Shown here: positions 24,839 through 32,150 of the stretch, piece after piece
Position numbering within the stretch: the stretch's first letter is position 1
Layout: each line of letters starts with the position of its first letter
Assembly (NCBI GenBank): GCA_016235125.1
Contig: JACRLZ010000004.1
Span: 62,001 to 126,000, forward strand
DNA length: 64,000 bases
Direction: 5' to 3'
Source of the DNA: Sphingobacteriales bacterium
GTDB lineage: Bacteria; Bacteroidota; Bacteroidia; Chitinophagales; Chitinophagaceae
Notes under the pieces: model-generated
What the model was told of the DNA's origin: nothing
Database searches by the model: none
Seen by the model: the letters and a program-made list of their open reading frames with translations, nothing else
Made by a program: the position numbers and the translations under genes

Positions 24839-26164
24839 TCACTCTCCCCAGATATTATCCTTGCCTTCCAGCCATAGTTTAACCTGGTCAGTTGTTACCG
24901 ACTTAGGCCTTTCAATCGGGAAACCCAATACCCTGTCCCAGCAAAGACTGGCTAATACACCCAGTGCACGGCTCACGGAAAATAAAACCGTATAATATTC
25001 ATATTCCACCAATCCATAGTGCTCCAGTAATGCACCGCTGTGTGCATCCACATTGGGCCACGGATTTTTTATTTTACCAATTGATTGCAGAATAGGCGGC
25101 ACCACTTCATAAATATCCCATACCGTTTTCACCAGCGGATCGTCGGGCATATGCTTTTTACCAAATTCCATTTGCGCTTCAAAGCGGGGATCTGTTTTTC
25201 TCAAAACAGCATGACCGTAGCCCGGCACTACCTTTCCTTCGCTCAGGGTTCTTTTTACATAGTCTGCAATCTGGTCTTTGGTTGGCGATTCGGTATTTAA
25301 TGCCTCCCGCATTTCAAAGATCCATTTGATCACTTCCTGGTTTGCCAGGCCATGCAGCGGACCTGCCAGACCGTTCATTCCCGAGGCATAGCTTAAATAA
25401 GGATCGCTTAATGCTGAACCAACCAGGTGGGTTGTGTGTGCCGAAACATTCCCGCCTTCATGATCGGCATGTATGGTCATATACAATCGCATCAATTCTT
25501 TAAAACTCTCGTCTTCGAAGCCCAGCATATGGGCAAAATTACCCGCCCAGTCAAGCAAACCGTTTGGTTGTATATGTTCACCGCTCCTGTATTTACGCCG
25601 GTATATATAGGCTGCCACACGGGGAAGCCGGGCAATCAAATCCATGGTATCATCAAACACCGCTTCCCAATATTCCTTTTTATTCATCCCTTTTGCATAT
25701 TGCTTCGCAAAATGACTTTCCGTTTGTAATGCCATTACGGCCACAACAAATTGAGTCATGGGATGCGTATTGACAGGCAATGCTTCAATGGTGGCAAATA
25801 CATGATTGGGCACATGGCTTCTGCGCTGCCATACTGATGTAAGGTGGTGCACATCATCATCTGACGGCAGATCGCCTATCAGCATTAAATAAAACAACCC
25901 TTCGGGCAATGGCTCATCCCCACCCGGGGCTTTGGTCAACTTTTGCCTTAGCTCAGGAATAGAATATCCCCGAAAACGAATTCCCTCCTGTGCATCGAGC
26001 AAAGAGGTTTCGGTGACCAACCCTGTCATTCCCCTCATACCCTGGTAGATCTGTGACAGCTGCACTTCGCCTATCACTTTATTACCATGCTCCTTCAGAA
26101 GGTTTTTTATTTCGGCAGCCACTGTCTCTGCTTTTGCCTTGAACCGGTCTTTAACAATACCCAT
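24839..26164 (-). CDS. gltA: Citrate synthase
   Basis: 441 residues, catalysing oxaloacetate + acetyl-CoA to citrate at the entry of the TCA cycle. Conserved features: QIYQGMRGMTGLVTETSLLD, the His-containing MNGLAGPLHGLANQEV, the active-site PGYGHAVLRKTDPRF and the C-terminal FPIERPKSVTT. Length and the N-terminal KDRFK...GEVQLSQIYQGMRG region resemble the eukaryotic-type (mitochondrial-like) dimeric enzyme rather than the short NADH-sensitive bacterial type. It stands alone, with a strong terminator downstream. Confidence 0.96.
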   Translation of the reverse strand: MGIVKDRFKAKAETVAAEIKNLLKEHGNKVIGEVQLSQIYQGMRGMTGLVTETSLLDAQEGIRFRGYSIPELRQKLTKAPGGDEPLPEGLFYLMLIGDLPSDDDVHHLTSVWQRRSHVPNHVFATIEALPVNTHPMTQFVVAVMALQTESHFAKQYAKGMNKKEYWEAVFDDTMDLIARLPRVAAYIYRRKYRSGEHIQPNGLLDWAGNFAHMLGFEDESFKELMRLYMTIHADHEGGNVSAHTTHLVGSALSDPYLSYASGMNGLAGPLHGLANQEVIKWIFEMREALNTESPTKDQIADYVKRTLSEGKVVPGYGHAVLRKTDPRFEAQMEFGKKHMPDDPLVKTVWDIYEVVPPILQSIGKIKNPWPNVDAHSGALLEHYGLVEYEYYTVLFSVSRALGVLASLCWDRVLGFPIERPKSVTTDQVKLWLEGKDNIWGE

Positions 26165-26276
26165 GATGATTTATTTTCTGATTATAATATTAATCGGGTA
26201 AAATTATGCAATGCCGTCTGTGCAGCAAAAAATCGAAATCAAAACAAAACATGATTATCCTCACCCCCGCCAGAAT

Positions 26277-27374
26277 CTATTTAGGGGTTCGCCTGTAAAG
26301 CCAGAATGCCACCCCTGTAAAAAAAATATTGGGAAGCCATGCGGCAATCAACGGAGGAAAATTTCCTTTTACAGAAAATGTACTTGAAAACCTATCGGCC
26401 AGAATAAACACAGCTGCGATCACAATTCCCAGGGCGAGATGCATTCCACTACCCCCTCTCGTTTTGCGGCTTGCAACAACAACGCCAATGAATGTAAGTA
26501 ATAAAACCGCTACCGGTGTGGCGGTTCGCCTGTATCTTTCTACTTTATAAGTGTTCAAGCCTTCAGTACCCCGGTGTTCTTCTTTCTCAATATACCTGAC
26601 GAGTTCCGGAGTGGTCAATTTATCTTTCAGGTACTCATCCTTTCGTAATTCGTCATATCTCAGATTCAAATCAAGGGAATAACCCGGATAATTATTCATT
26701 TTTTCTCCCATGCTGTCTATTATTCTTTCAACTGCATTTACCAATTGCCATTTCCTTGTTGCCGTATCCCACCTGATTATTTCTGAGCGGAGATTATACA
26801 CCACTTTGTTTTCCTTTATTCGTTCCATAAAAAATCCCCGTGCTGATCGGGTGCTTGTGTCATAATATTTGATACCAACAAAAGTATTGGAATCAATACG
26901 GCGATAGAAACAGTCATAGCAGCTCCCGTCATTCATGTTTTTGGCAGGGTTATTTTTGTCGATATACCGGCTTTGAAAATTGCTTCGTATAACATTAGCC
27001 CTGGGAATCCAGTAGCGGCTTCCCAACCACAATACAGAAGCCAATAATAAACCCCCAATGATATAAGGCCTTAAAAAACGATTGTAGCTGGTGCCACTGG
27101 CAAGAATAGCAATTACTTCAGACCTGGTAGCCATGCGGCTTGTAAAGAAAATAACGGCAATAAAAACAAATAGCGGAAACAAAAGGCTCCAGATCCATGG
27201 AACAAATCCAAGATAATAACGGGTAATGATCTGGCTGGTGCTGAGGTTAGCCTTTACAAAGTCATCCGTTTTTTCGCTGCTGTCAACGGCTACGGCGATC
27301 ACCGTAAACAACAGCATGCAGAAAATAAAGGTGACCAAAAATTTTTTCAATATATACCAGTCCAGCTTTCGCAT
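26277..27374 (-). CDS. LptF/LptG-family lipopolysaccharide export permease
   Basis: 365 residues from the ATG at 27372-27374 (MRKLDWYILKKFLVTFIFCM). An extra upstream extension in frame has no typical N-terminal sequence. YjgP/YjgQ architecture is clear: three N-terminal membrane spans, a large periplasmic domain (about 120-260, beta-jellyroll-like), and three C-terminal spans including RRTATPVAVLLLTFIGVVVASRK-type sequence with the conserved FIGVxxASRK end. With LptB-type ATPases it drives LPS to the outer membrane. Usually adjacent to tgt in Bacteroidota; here two small genes intervene. Confidence 0.88.
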   Translation of the reverse strand: MRKLDWYILKKFLVTFIFCMLLFTVIAVAVDSSEKTDDFVKANLSTSQIITRYYLGFVPWIWSLLFPLFVFIAVIFFTSRMATRSEVIAILASGTSYNRFLRPYIIGGLLLASVLWLGSRYWIPRANVIRSNFQSRYIDKNNPAKNMNDGSCYDCFYRRIDSNTFVGIKYYDTSTRSARGFFMERIKENKVVYNLRSEIIRWDTATRKWQLVNAVERIIDSMGEKMNNYPGYSLDLNLRYDELRKDEYLKDKLTTPELVRYIEKEEHRGTEGLNTYKVERYRRTATPVAVLLLTFIGVVVASRKTRGGSGMHLALGIVIAAVFILADRFSSTFSVKGNFPPLIAAWLPNIFFTGVAFWLYRRTPK

Positions 27375-27552
27375 CTGGATGCAAAGAAAAACAATTATGC
27401 GGGAATGAATTGCTAAAGATTCATGCAATGAAGCTGACAGTTTCGGATGATGACCGGTCAGTGTAGCCCTTCTTAACATTTTCAAAACCAGGTTGCCGGC
27501 AACTATTTTTAACTTGCAGCAGATTAGTTAACATAACCTCTAAATAATCATT

Positions 27553-27900
27553 ATGAAAAAATTATTCTTTATTATTCTGATGACTTCATCGCTCAGCGCT
27601 TTTTCCCAGGATACAACCAGGGTAGAACAGTATTGCCGTCTGGTAGCTTTCAACAAATTGCTTTCAAACAAAGTCAACATCGATGTTGACTTTGGTGATG
27701 AAAGAAAATTTTTCAGCGATAACAGGTTAAGAGATGAAGAAACCGGAAGGCTGAAAAAATTCAATACGGTTGTGGATGCTTTAAATTACATGGGAGCTCA
27801 GGGCTGGGTGCTTGTGAATGCATTCCCTGTTGTGGAAGGAAGCAGCTACTCGTACCACTATTATTTCAAAAAATTGTTTCCGAAATCGGAGGTAAGATAG
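27553..27900 (+). CDS. Secreted protein of unknown function
   Basis: 115 residues with a signal peptide (MKKLFFIILMTSSLSAFSQ). The mature part includes VEQYCRLVAFNKLLSNKVNI, a D/E-rich VDFGDERKF stretch, and VVDALNYMGAQGWVLVNAFP, a pattern seen in small proteins that are often annotated DUF4177-like (NxMGxxGWxLV). It lies on the plus strand, convergent with the zinc-ribbon gene and inserted between lptF-like and tgt. Function unknown. Confidence 0.72.
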   Translation: MKKLFFIILMTSSLSAFSQDTTRVEQYCRLVAFNKLLSNKVNIDVDFGDERKFFSDNRLRDEETGRLKKFNTVVDALNYMGAQGWVLVNAFPVVEGSSYSYHYYFKKLFPKSEVR

Positions 27901-27925
27901 CTTAAGAAGCAAAAGACTGGGTGGT

Positions 27926-28183
27926 TCATTTCCATTTTTGAGAAATTCTGTTTAACTGAGCCTGTAAATCCCATTCTGCAGGTTTTGCATCAAGTAAAAA
28001 CCACTTGCAGCCATTCTTAACCCAGTTACTTCGATTGGCTCTGACCGACTCAACTGATGTGTCCTCATATCCGGACTCTGAGCCGCAGCAGTTACAAATA
28101 AGCCAGTTAGGGTTGTCATCCTCCCATGCAGGTTCGCCCATATCATGGCCACAAATACGGCATATATGTGATTCGGGTATCAT
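27926..28183 (-). CDS. Small zinc-ribbon protein
   Basis: 85 residues. Two Cys pairs, ICRICGHD and LICNCCGSESGYED, are spaced like a zinc ribbon, followed by a Trp-rich C-terminus (NWVKNGCKWFLLD, AEWDLQAQL). Proteins of this pattern are widespread small bacterial proteins, some beside toxin loci, without a known function. Its ATG begins directly after the tgt stop, with no intergenic base, so it is co-transcribed with tgt. No toxin is next to it. Confidence 0.72.
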   Translation of the reverse strand: MIPESHICRICGHDMGEPAWEDDNPNWLICNCCGSESGYEDTSVESVRANRSNWVKNGCKWFLLDAKPAEWDLQAQLNRISQKWK

Positions 28184-29323
28184 TTATAATTTTTGAAGCA
28201 GTCGGGCTATCATTTCATTTTTCCAGGCTGTAAAATTGTTTTCCAGTATTTTTTTTCTTGCTTCACCCGTCAGCCATACATAAAAAGCAAGATTGTGAAT
28301 GCTGGCAATGGTAAGTCCCAGAATTTCCTTTGATTTCATCAGGTGCCGGAGATAAGCCTTGCTGTAATGATTGCTTACTTCACAGTCCAATCCATCGTCC
28401 AGTGCTGAAAAATCTTTTTCCCATCTCTTATTATCAATATTGATAACCCCTTTAGTGGTAAAGAGCATGGCGTTTCTTCCGTTTCTTGTCGGCATCACAC
28501 AGTCAAACATATCAACACCCATACCAATACATTCAAGAATGTTCCAGGGTGTGCCCACTCCCATCAGGTATCTTGGTTTTTCCCTGGGCAAATGATCACA
28601 GCACCAATCGCAGATCTCATACATCTTTTCTTCCGGTTCGCCTACACTTAATCCGCCAATAGCATTGCCTGCGGCATTTTTTGAAGTAATGTATTCACAG
28701 GATTGTTTCCGCAGGTCCTTGTATGTGCCACCCTGCACTATTGGAAAAAGATTCTGGGTGTAACCATATTTATCATCTGTATTATTAAACTGAAGTAAAC
28801 ACCTGTTGAGCCAGCGATGTGTCATCTCCATAGATGCTTTGGCATATTTGTATTCGCTGCCTCCCGGTGGACATTCATCAAACGCCATTATTATATCTCC
28901 TCCGATGGTTCTTTGAATATCCATCACATTTTCAGGGGTAAATAAATGTTTGCTCCCATCAATATGAGATTGAAAAGTGACGCCTTCTTCTTTTATTTTC
29001 CTGGTTCCTGCCAATGAAAATACCTGGTAGCCTCCGCTGTCTGTCAGTATGGGTCTGTTCCACCCGATAAATTTATGCAAGCCACCCGCTGCTTCGAGTA
29101 CCTCAAGGCCTGGTCGTAGGTACAGATGATATGTATTGCCTAAAATGATCCGGGCATGTATATCAATTTCCAATTGTTGCTGTGTAACTGCCTTTACGCT
29201 TCCTGCGGTTCCTACCGGCATAAATACAGGAGTAAGTATTTCACCATGGTCAGTGATAATTTTCCCTGCTCTTGCTTTTGAAGTAATGTCAGTATGCTGA
29301 AGATGAAATTGAAATGTGGCCAT
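28184..29323 (-). CDS. tgt: Queuine/preQ1 tRNA-ribosyltransferase
   Basis: 379 residues from the ATG at 29321-29323 (MATFQFHLQHTDITSKAR). It exchanges G34 for preQ1 in tRNAs with GUN anticodons. Seen: TPVFMPVGTAGSVK, the catalytic-base motif LTDSGGYQVFSLAG, DECPPGG, GGLSVGEP and MPTRNGRNAMLFT. The zinc site is unusual: the CxCxxC of the E. coli type is here DCEVSN, leaving one Cys, while the fourth ligand His (SIHNLAFY) remains. I recall this loss as common in Bacteroidota but cannot check. Divergent from the GT2 gene at 29435. Confidence 0.94.
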   Translation of the reverse strand: MATFQFHLQHTDITSKARAGKIITDHGEILTPVFMPVGTAGSVKAVTQQQLEIDIHARIILGNTYHLYLRPGLEVLEAAGGLHKFIGWNRPILTDSGGYQVFSLAGTRKIKEEGVTFQSHIDGSKHLFTPENVMDIQRTIGGDIIMAFDECPPGGSEYKYAKASMEMTHRWLNRCLLQFNNTDDKYGYTQNLFPIVQGGTYKDLRKQSCEYITSKNAAGNAIGGLSVGEPEEKMYEICDWCCDHLPREKPRYLMGVGTPWNILECIGMGVDMFDCVMPTRNGRNAMLFTTKGVINIDNKRWEKDFSALDDGLDCEVSNHYSKAYLRHLMKSKEILGLTIASIHNLAFYVWLTGEARKKILENNFTAWKNEMIARLLQKL

Positions 29324-29325
29324 AA

Positions 29326-29422
29326 AAGACGCAAGGTACAAGGTACGCTGCACAAGAAAAACATTAACCACACATTGCCCACAGCTTGCGCCTTATGTCT
29401 TGTTCCTTGTGCCTTATCTCTT
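29326..29422. repeat. Inverted heptad repeat, AAGGnAC type
   Basis: Left arm (29326-29356) is four units with exact 7-bp period, consensus AAGGTAC. Right arm (29385-29422) is six units, consensus CTTGTnC, its reverse complement. The right arm ends in CTTACATTTG, so its last unit supplies the start of the TACATTTG promoter box of the next gene. Confidence 0.8.
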
Positions 29423-29429
29423 ACATTTG
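29400..29429 (+). promoter_or_regulatory. Promoter of GT2 gene, likely leaderless
   Basis: TTG (29400-29402) and TACATTTG (29422-29429) are 19 bases apart. The ATG at 29435 is 5 bases after the box, so the transcript would begin at or next to the start codon. Confidence 0.65.
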
Positions 29430-29434
29430 CCGCC

Positions 29435-30556
29435 ATGCCACCGATTAACTGGGGAGAGATTATTTTTTATTCCTTTGCGGCTGTTACCGCCATCCAAATA
29501 TTTTATTATGCCTGGTTTTTCAGTCGTATTGCTTTTTACAAAATAAAACCCAGAACACAAACACAACAGCATCCTGTCTCCGTGATTATATGTGCAAGAG
29601 ATGAGGATGAAAACCTGGCCCGTAATCTCCCCGGAGTATTGGTGCAATCATATCCCAGCACCTACGAAGTGGTAGTGGTAAATGACAATTCGGTTGATGA
29701 TTCCAAATATATTTTACAAGAACTGAAAAAGACATTTAAATCGCTGAATATAGTGGAGCTTACTCAGGAAGCAAAGCTGATCTCAGGAAAAAAGTATCCC
29801 CTCTCAGTCGGCATCAGGGAAGCAAAACATGAGATACTACTGCTTACCGATGCTGATTGTGTTCCCGCCAGCGAACACTGGATTGAAAAAATGCAGGGAG
29901 CATACAATGAGAATACAGAAATCGTTTTGGGTTACGGGGCTTATCATAAAAAAAGGGGATTACTGAACAAGCTGATACGCTTCGAAACCTTTCACACAGC
30001 GCTTCAATATTTGTCCTATGCATTAGCCGGTCTTCCCTATATGGGAGTTGGCAGGAATCTTTCCTATAAAAAAAGCTTATTCTTCCGCAACAAGGGTTTC
30101 TCATCCATCAACCATATTCCCAGCGGGGATGATGATCTGTTTGTAAACAAAGCAGCTAACCGGATTAATACATCAGTGGTTATTGACCCCGATGCTATCA
30201 CCCGTTCTATTCCTAAAACCACATGGAGCGGATGGTTGCGTCAAAAGTCGAGGCACTATACTACTGCCAAGTTTTATAAACCCAAACACAAGTTTTTGCT
30301 GGGTTTATATTTTGCCACGCAATTTATTTTTTACCCGCTTTTTGCAGGGGCCATTATTTTTTATGACTGGAGATTTGTGCCGGGTGTTTTTGGCATCCGT
30401 TTTCTGTTGCAGGCATTCATTTTATATAAGTCGATGAAGAAAATGGGAGAAAAGGACTTATGGCCATGGTTTGTATTCCTGGATATGTGGATGTTCTTTT
30501 ATTATATCATCTTTGCCCCGGCACTTTGGAGAAAACCAAAACAACATTGGAGCTAA
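29435..30556 (+). CDS. Membrane-associated GT2 glycosyltransferase
   Basis: 373 residues from ATG 29435; the longer in-frame extension lies in repeat DNA. A membrane span at the N-terminus (IIFYSFAAVTAIQIFYYAWF) is followed by a GT-A domain with VSVIICARDEDENLARNLP, VNDNSVDDS, LLTDADCVPAS and GDDDLFVN, then C-terminal spans. This matches inner-membrane family 2 transferases that act on lipid or surface glycans. The predicted promoter directly abuts the ATG. Substrate unknown. Confidence 0.86.
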   Translation: MPPINWGEIIFYSFAAVTAIQIFYYAWFFSRIAFYKIKPRTQTQQHPVSVIICARDEDENLARNLPGVLVQSYPSTYEVVVVNDNSVDDSKYILQELKKTFKSLNIVELTQEAKLISGKKYPLSVGIREAKHEILLLTDADCVPASEHWIEKMQGAYNENTEIVLGYGAYHKKRGLLNKLIRFETFHTALQYLSYALAGLPYMGVGRNLSYKKSLFFRNKGFSSINHIPSGDDDLFVNKAANRINTSVVIDPDAITRSIPKTTWSGWLRQKSRHYTTAKFYKPKHKFLLGLYFATQFIFYPLFAGAIIFYDWRFVPGVFGIRFLLQAFILYKSMKKMGEKDLWPWFVFLDMWMFFYYIIFAPALWRKPKQHWS

Positions 30557-30590
30557 CCTCACCCCAACCCCTCTCCTCTGGAGAGGAGCC
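30557..30590. repeat. CCTCACCCCAACCCC-type dispersed repeat
   Basis: The word CCTCACCCCAACCCC (30557-30571) followed by a 7-bp hairpin CCTCTCC-TCT-GGAGAGG (30570-30586) is a repeat I have seen between genes in many Bacteroidota. Here it fills the gap between the GT2 stop and rsmG. Confidence 0.6.
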
Positions 30591-30602
30591 AATAACCGCT
30601 TT

Positions 30603-31250
30603 ATGGAAATCGTTCTAAAATATTTTTCCGATTTTACTGAGAAACAACTTGGACAATTTAAATTGCTTGGCCCATTGTACAAGGAGTGGAATGAAAAAAT
30701 AAATGTTATCTCAAGAAAAGATATTGATGGCTTGTATGAGAAGCATGTTCTGCATTCATTGAGTATTGCCGCTGCTTTTGACTTTCCTGATGGGGTTGAA
30801 ATAATGGACTTGGGAACCGGCGGCGGATTTCCGGGGATCCCATTGGCAATTTTCTTTCCGAAAGTCAAATTCCATTTGGTGGACAGCATTGCCAAAAAAT
30901 TAAAAGTGGTGCAGGCAGTAGTTGATGCTACGGGCATTAAAAATGTTACTATTCAACATACCCGGGCAGAAGATATCAAAGACAGGAAGCCGGCCCTCCC
31001 GGGAGGCGGGTTTGATTTTGTAGTATCAAGAGCCGTTGCCCCTCTGAAGGATTTATGGAAATGGAGCCGGCCTTTATTAAAACAGAAGGGACAGGACTCA
31101 AGCGATCCACCCGGCCTTATTTGCCTGAAAGGGGGTAATCTTGCAGCAGAAATACTGGAAAGTAATACCCGGCCAAGAGTATTGGAGATCTCAGAAATAT
31201 TCCAGGAAGAATTTTTCAAAGAAAAATACCTTCTCTACATCGCCAGGTAA
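30603..31250 (+). CDS. rsmG: 16S rRNA (guanine527-N7)-methyltransferase
   Basis: 215 residues from ATG 30603. It uses SAM to methylate G527 in the 530 loop of 16S rRNA. The class I fold is visible: MDLGTGGGFPGIPLAIFFP (SAM loop), FHLVDSIAKKLKVVQAVVDA, and a VVSRAVAPLKDLWKW segment with the conserved SRAVA. Upstream in-frame sequence up to 30471 overlaps the GT2 gene and is excluded. The following response regulator starts 55 bases downstream. Confidence 0.93.
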   Translation: MEIVLKYFSDFTEKQLGQFKLLGPLYKEWNEKINVISRKDIDGLYEKHVLHSLSIAAAFDFPDGVEIMDLGTGGGFPGIPLAIFFPKVKFHLVDSIAKKLKVVQAVVDATGIKNVTIQHTRAEDIKDRKPALPGGGFDFVVSRAVAPLKDLWKWSRPLLKQKGQDSSDPPGLICLKGGNLAAEILESNTRPRVLEISEIFQEEFFKEKYLLYIAR

Positions 31251-31254
31251 AAAA

Positions 31255-31269
31255 TACCTGTTAGTGGTA
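31255..31269. promoter_or_regulatory. Palindromic site before response regulator
   Basis: TACCTGTTAGTGGTA followed by TTG. It differs at two positions from the perfect palindrome TACCACTTAGTGGTA at 31985-31999, also followed by TTG. The TACC...GGTA ends resemble NarL-family sites, so the adjacent NarL-type regulator may bind both. Confidence 0.5.
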
Positions 31270-31305
31270 TTGTTTGAATTGCGTATTAAAAGGAACTTTA
31301 GGGCT

Positions 31306-31947
31306 ATGAAAGAAATATCGGTTTGTATAGTTGACGATAACAGGGACCTGCGAAATGCCCTGGAAGAAATCGTCACCATGTCGCAGGGATATAAATGTGT
31401 GGGCACAGCAGGCTCTGCAGAAGATGCGGTGAGCCAGATACCACTCTTACGGCCCGATGTGGTATTAATGGATATTAATCTTGGAAGTCCCGAAACAGGT
31501 ATAGATGTAGTTAGGGTATTAAAACCCCGGATGCCTGATACTAATTTTATGATGTGTACCGTATACGAAGAGGATGAAAAAATTTTTGAAGCCCTGAGTG
31601 CAGGAGCCAGTGGATATATTCTGAAAAAAACTGACCCATCCGGGATGCTGGAAGCCATCCGTGAGCTTTATGAAGGAGGAGCGCCTATGAGCAGCCAGAT
31701 TGCCAGAAAGGTAGTTGCAGCCTTTCGTCTAAAAGAAAATGAGAGCAAAGGCACTCCTGATCTTGATGTTTTATCAACCAGGGAAAAGGAAATATTAGAG
31801 CTGCTTGCCCGGGGATTAATGTATAAGGAAATTGCATTACAAATACTCCTTAGCCCGGAAACGGTCAGAAAGCATGTATACAATATTTACGAAAAACTGC
31901 ATGTAAATAACCGGGTAGCAGCAGTCAATAAATTTTATGGCCGATAG
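31306..31947 (+). CDS. NarL/FixJ-family response regulator
   Basis: 213 residues from ATG 31306. The receiver domain has the acidic pair in IVDDNRD, the phospho-acceptor in VVLMDINLG (Asp about residue 60), and the conserved Lys in GYILKKTDP. The C-terminal LuxR-type helix-turn-helix reads LSTREKEILELLARGLMYKE, ending LSPETVRKHVYNIYEKLHV. No histidine kinase gene is adjacent, so it is an orphan here. Two related palindromes flank the gene (31255-31269 and 31985-31999), suggesting autoregulation and control of a short transcript downstream. Confidence 0.93.
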   Translation: MKEISVCIVDDNRDLRNALEEIVTMSQGYKCVGTAGSAEDAVSQIPLLRPDVVLMDINLGSPETGIDVVRVLKPRMPDTNFMMCTVYEEDEKIFEALSAGASGYILKKTDPSGMLEAIRELYEGGAPMSSQIARKVVAAFRLKENESKGTPDLDVLSTREKEILELLARGLMYKEIALQILLSPETVRKHVYNIYEKLHVNNRVAAVNKFYGR

Positions 31948-31984
31948 CCTTGGTTTGACTTATCCACATTGAATTCCTAAAATT

Positions 31985-32030
31985 TACCACTTAGTGGTAT
32001 TGTCCGGTTTTCATCCCCGGTATACCTTTG
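31985..32030 (+). promoter_or_regulatory. Palindrome plus consensus promoter for a short transcript
   Basis: A perfect palindrome, TACCACT-T-AGTGGTA (31985-31999), abuts a -33 TTG (32000-32002). A consensus -7 box TACCTTTG (32023-32030) follows after 20 bases. The predicted start is near 32034. The site position fits a class-II-like activator or repressor overlapping the -33 region. Confidence 0.65.
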
Positions 32031-32033
32031 ACT

Positions 32034-32150
32034 TCAATCTCATTGCTGCCTTTTTTTAACCGTTAACCATTAACCTATCTGTGGCAAGCAAAGGGGCCTT
32101 GATCAAAAACCGTCTAAGAAACCTTCGTTGCAAAACGAGGGTTTTTTTTT
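32034..32150 (+). ncRNA. Candidate small RNA, about 115 nt
   Basis: A strong promoter (31985-32030) and a strong terminator (32119-32150) bracket about 85 bases of sequence with no credible gene. A GTG-started frame from 32081 runs through the terminator and is not convincing. The element lies between the response regulator and the convergent M1 peptidase gene. No Rfam family is recognised. Confidence 0.45.
32119..32150 (+). terminator. Strong intrinsic terminator
   Basis: A 10-bp stem (32120-32129 with 32134-32143, one G-U pair) closed by a GCAA tetraloop is followed by nine T. It serves the response regulator and/or the small transcript. Confidence 0.85.
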
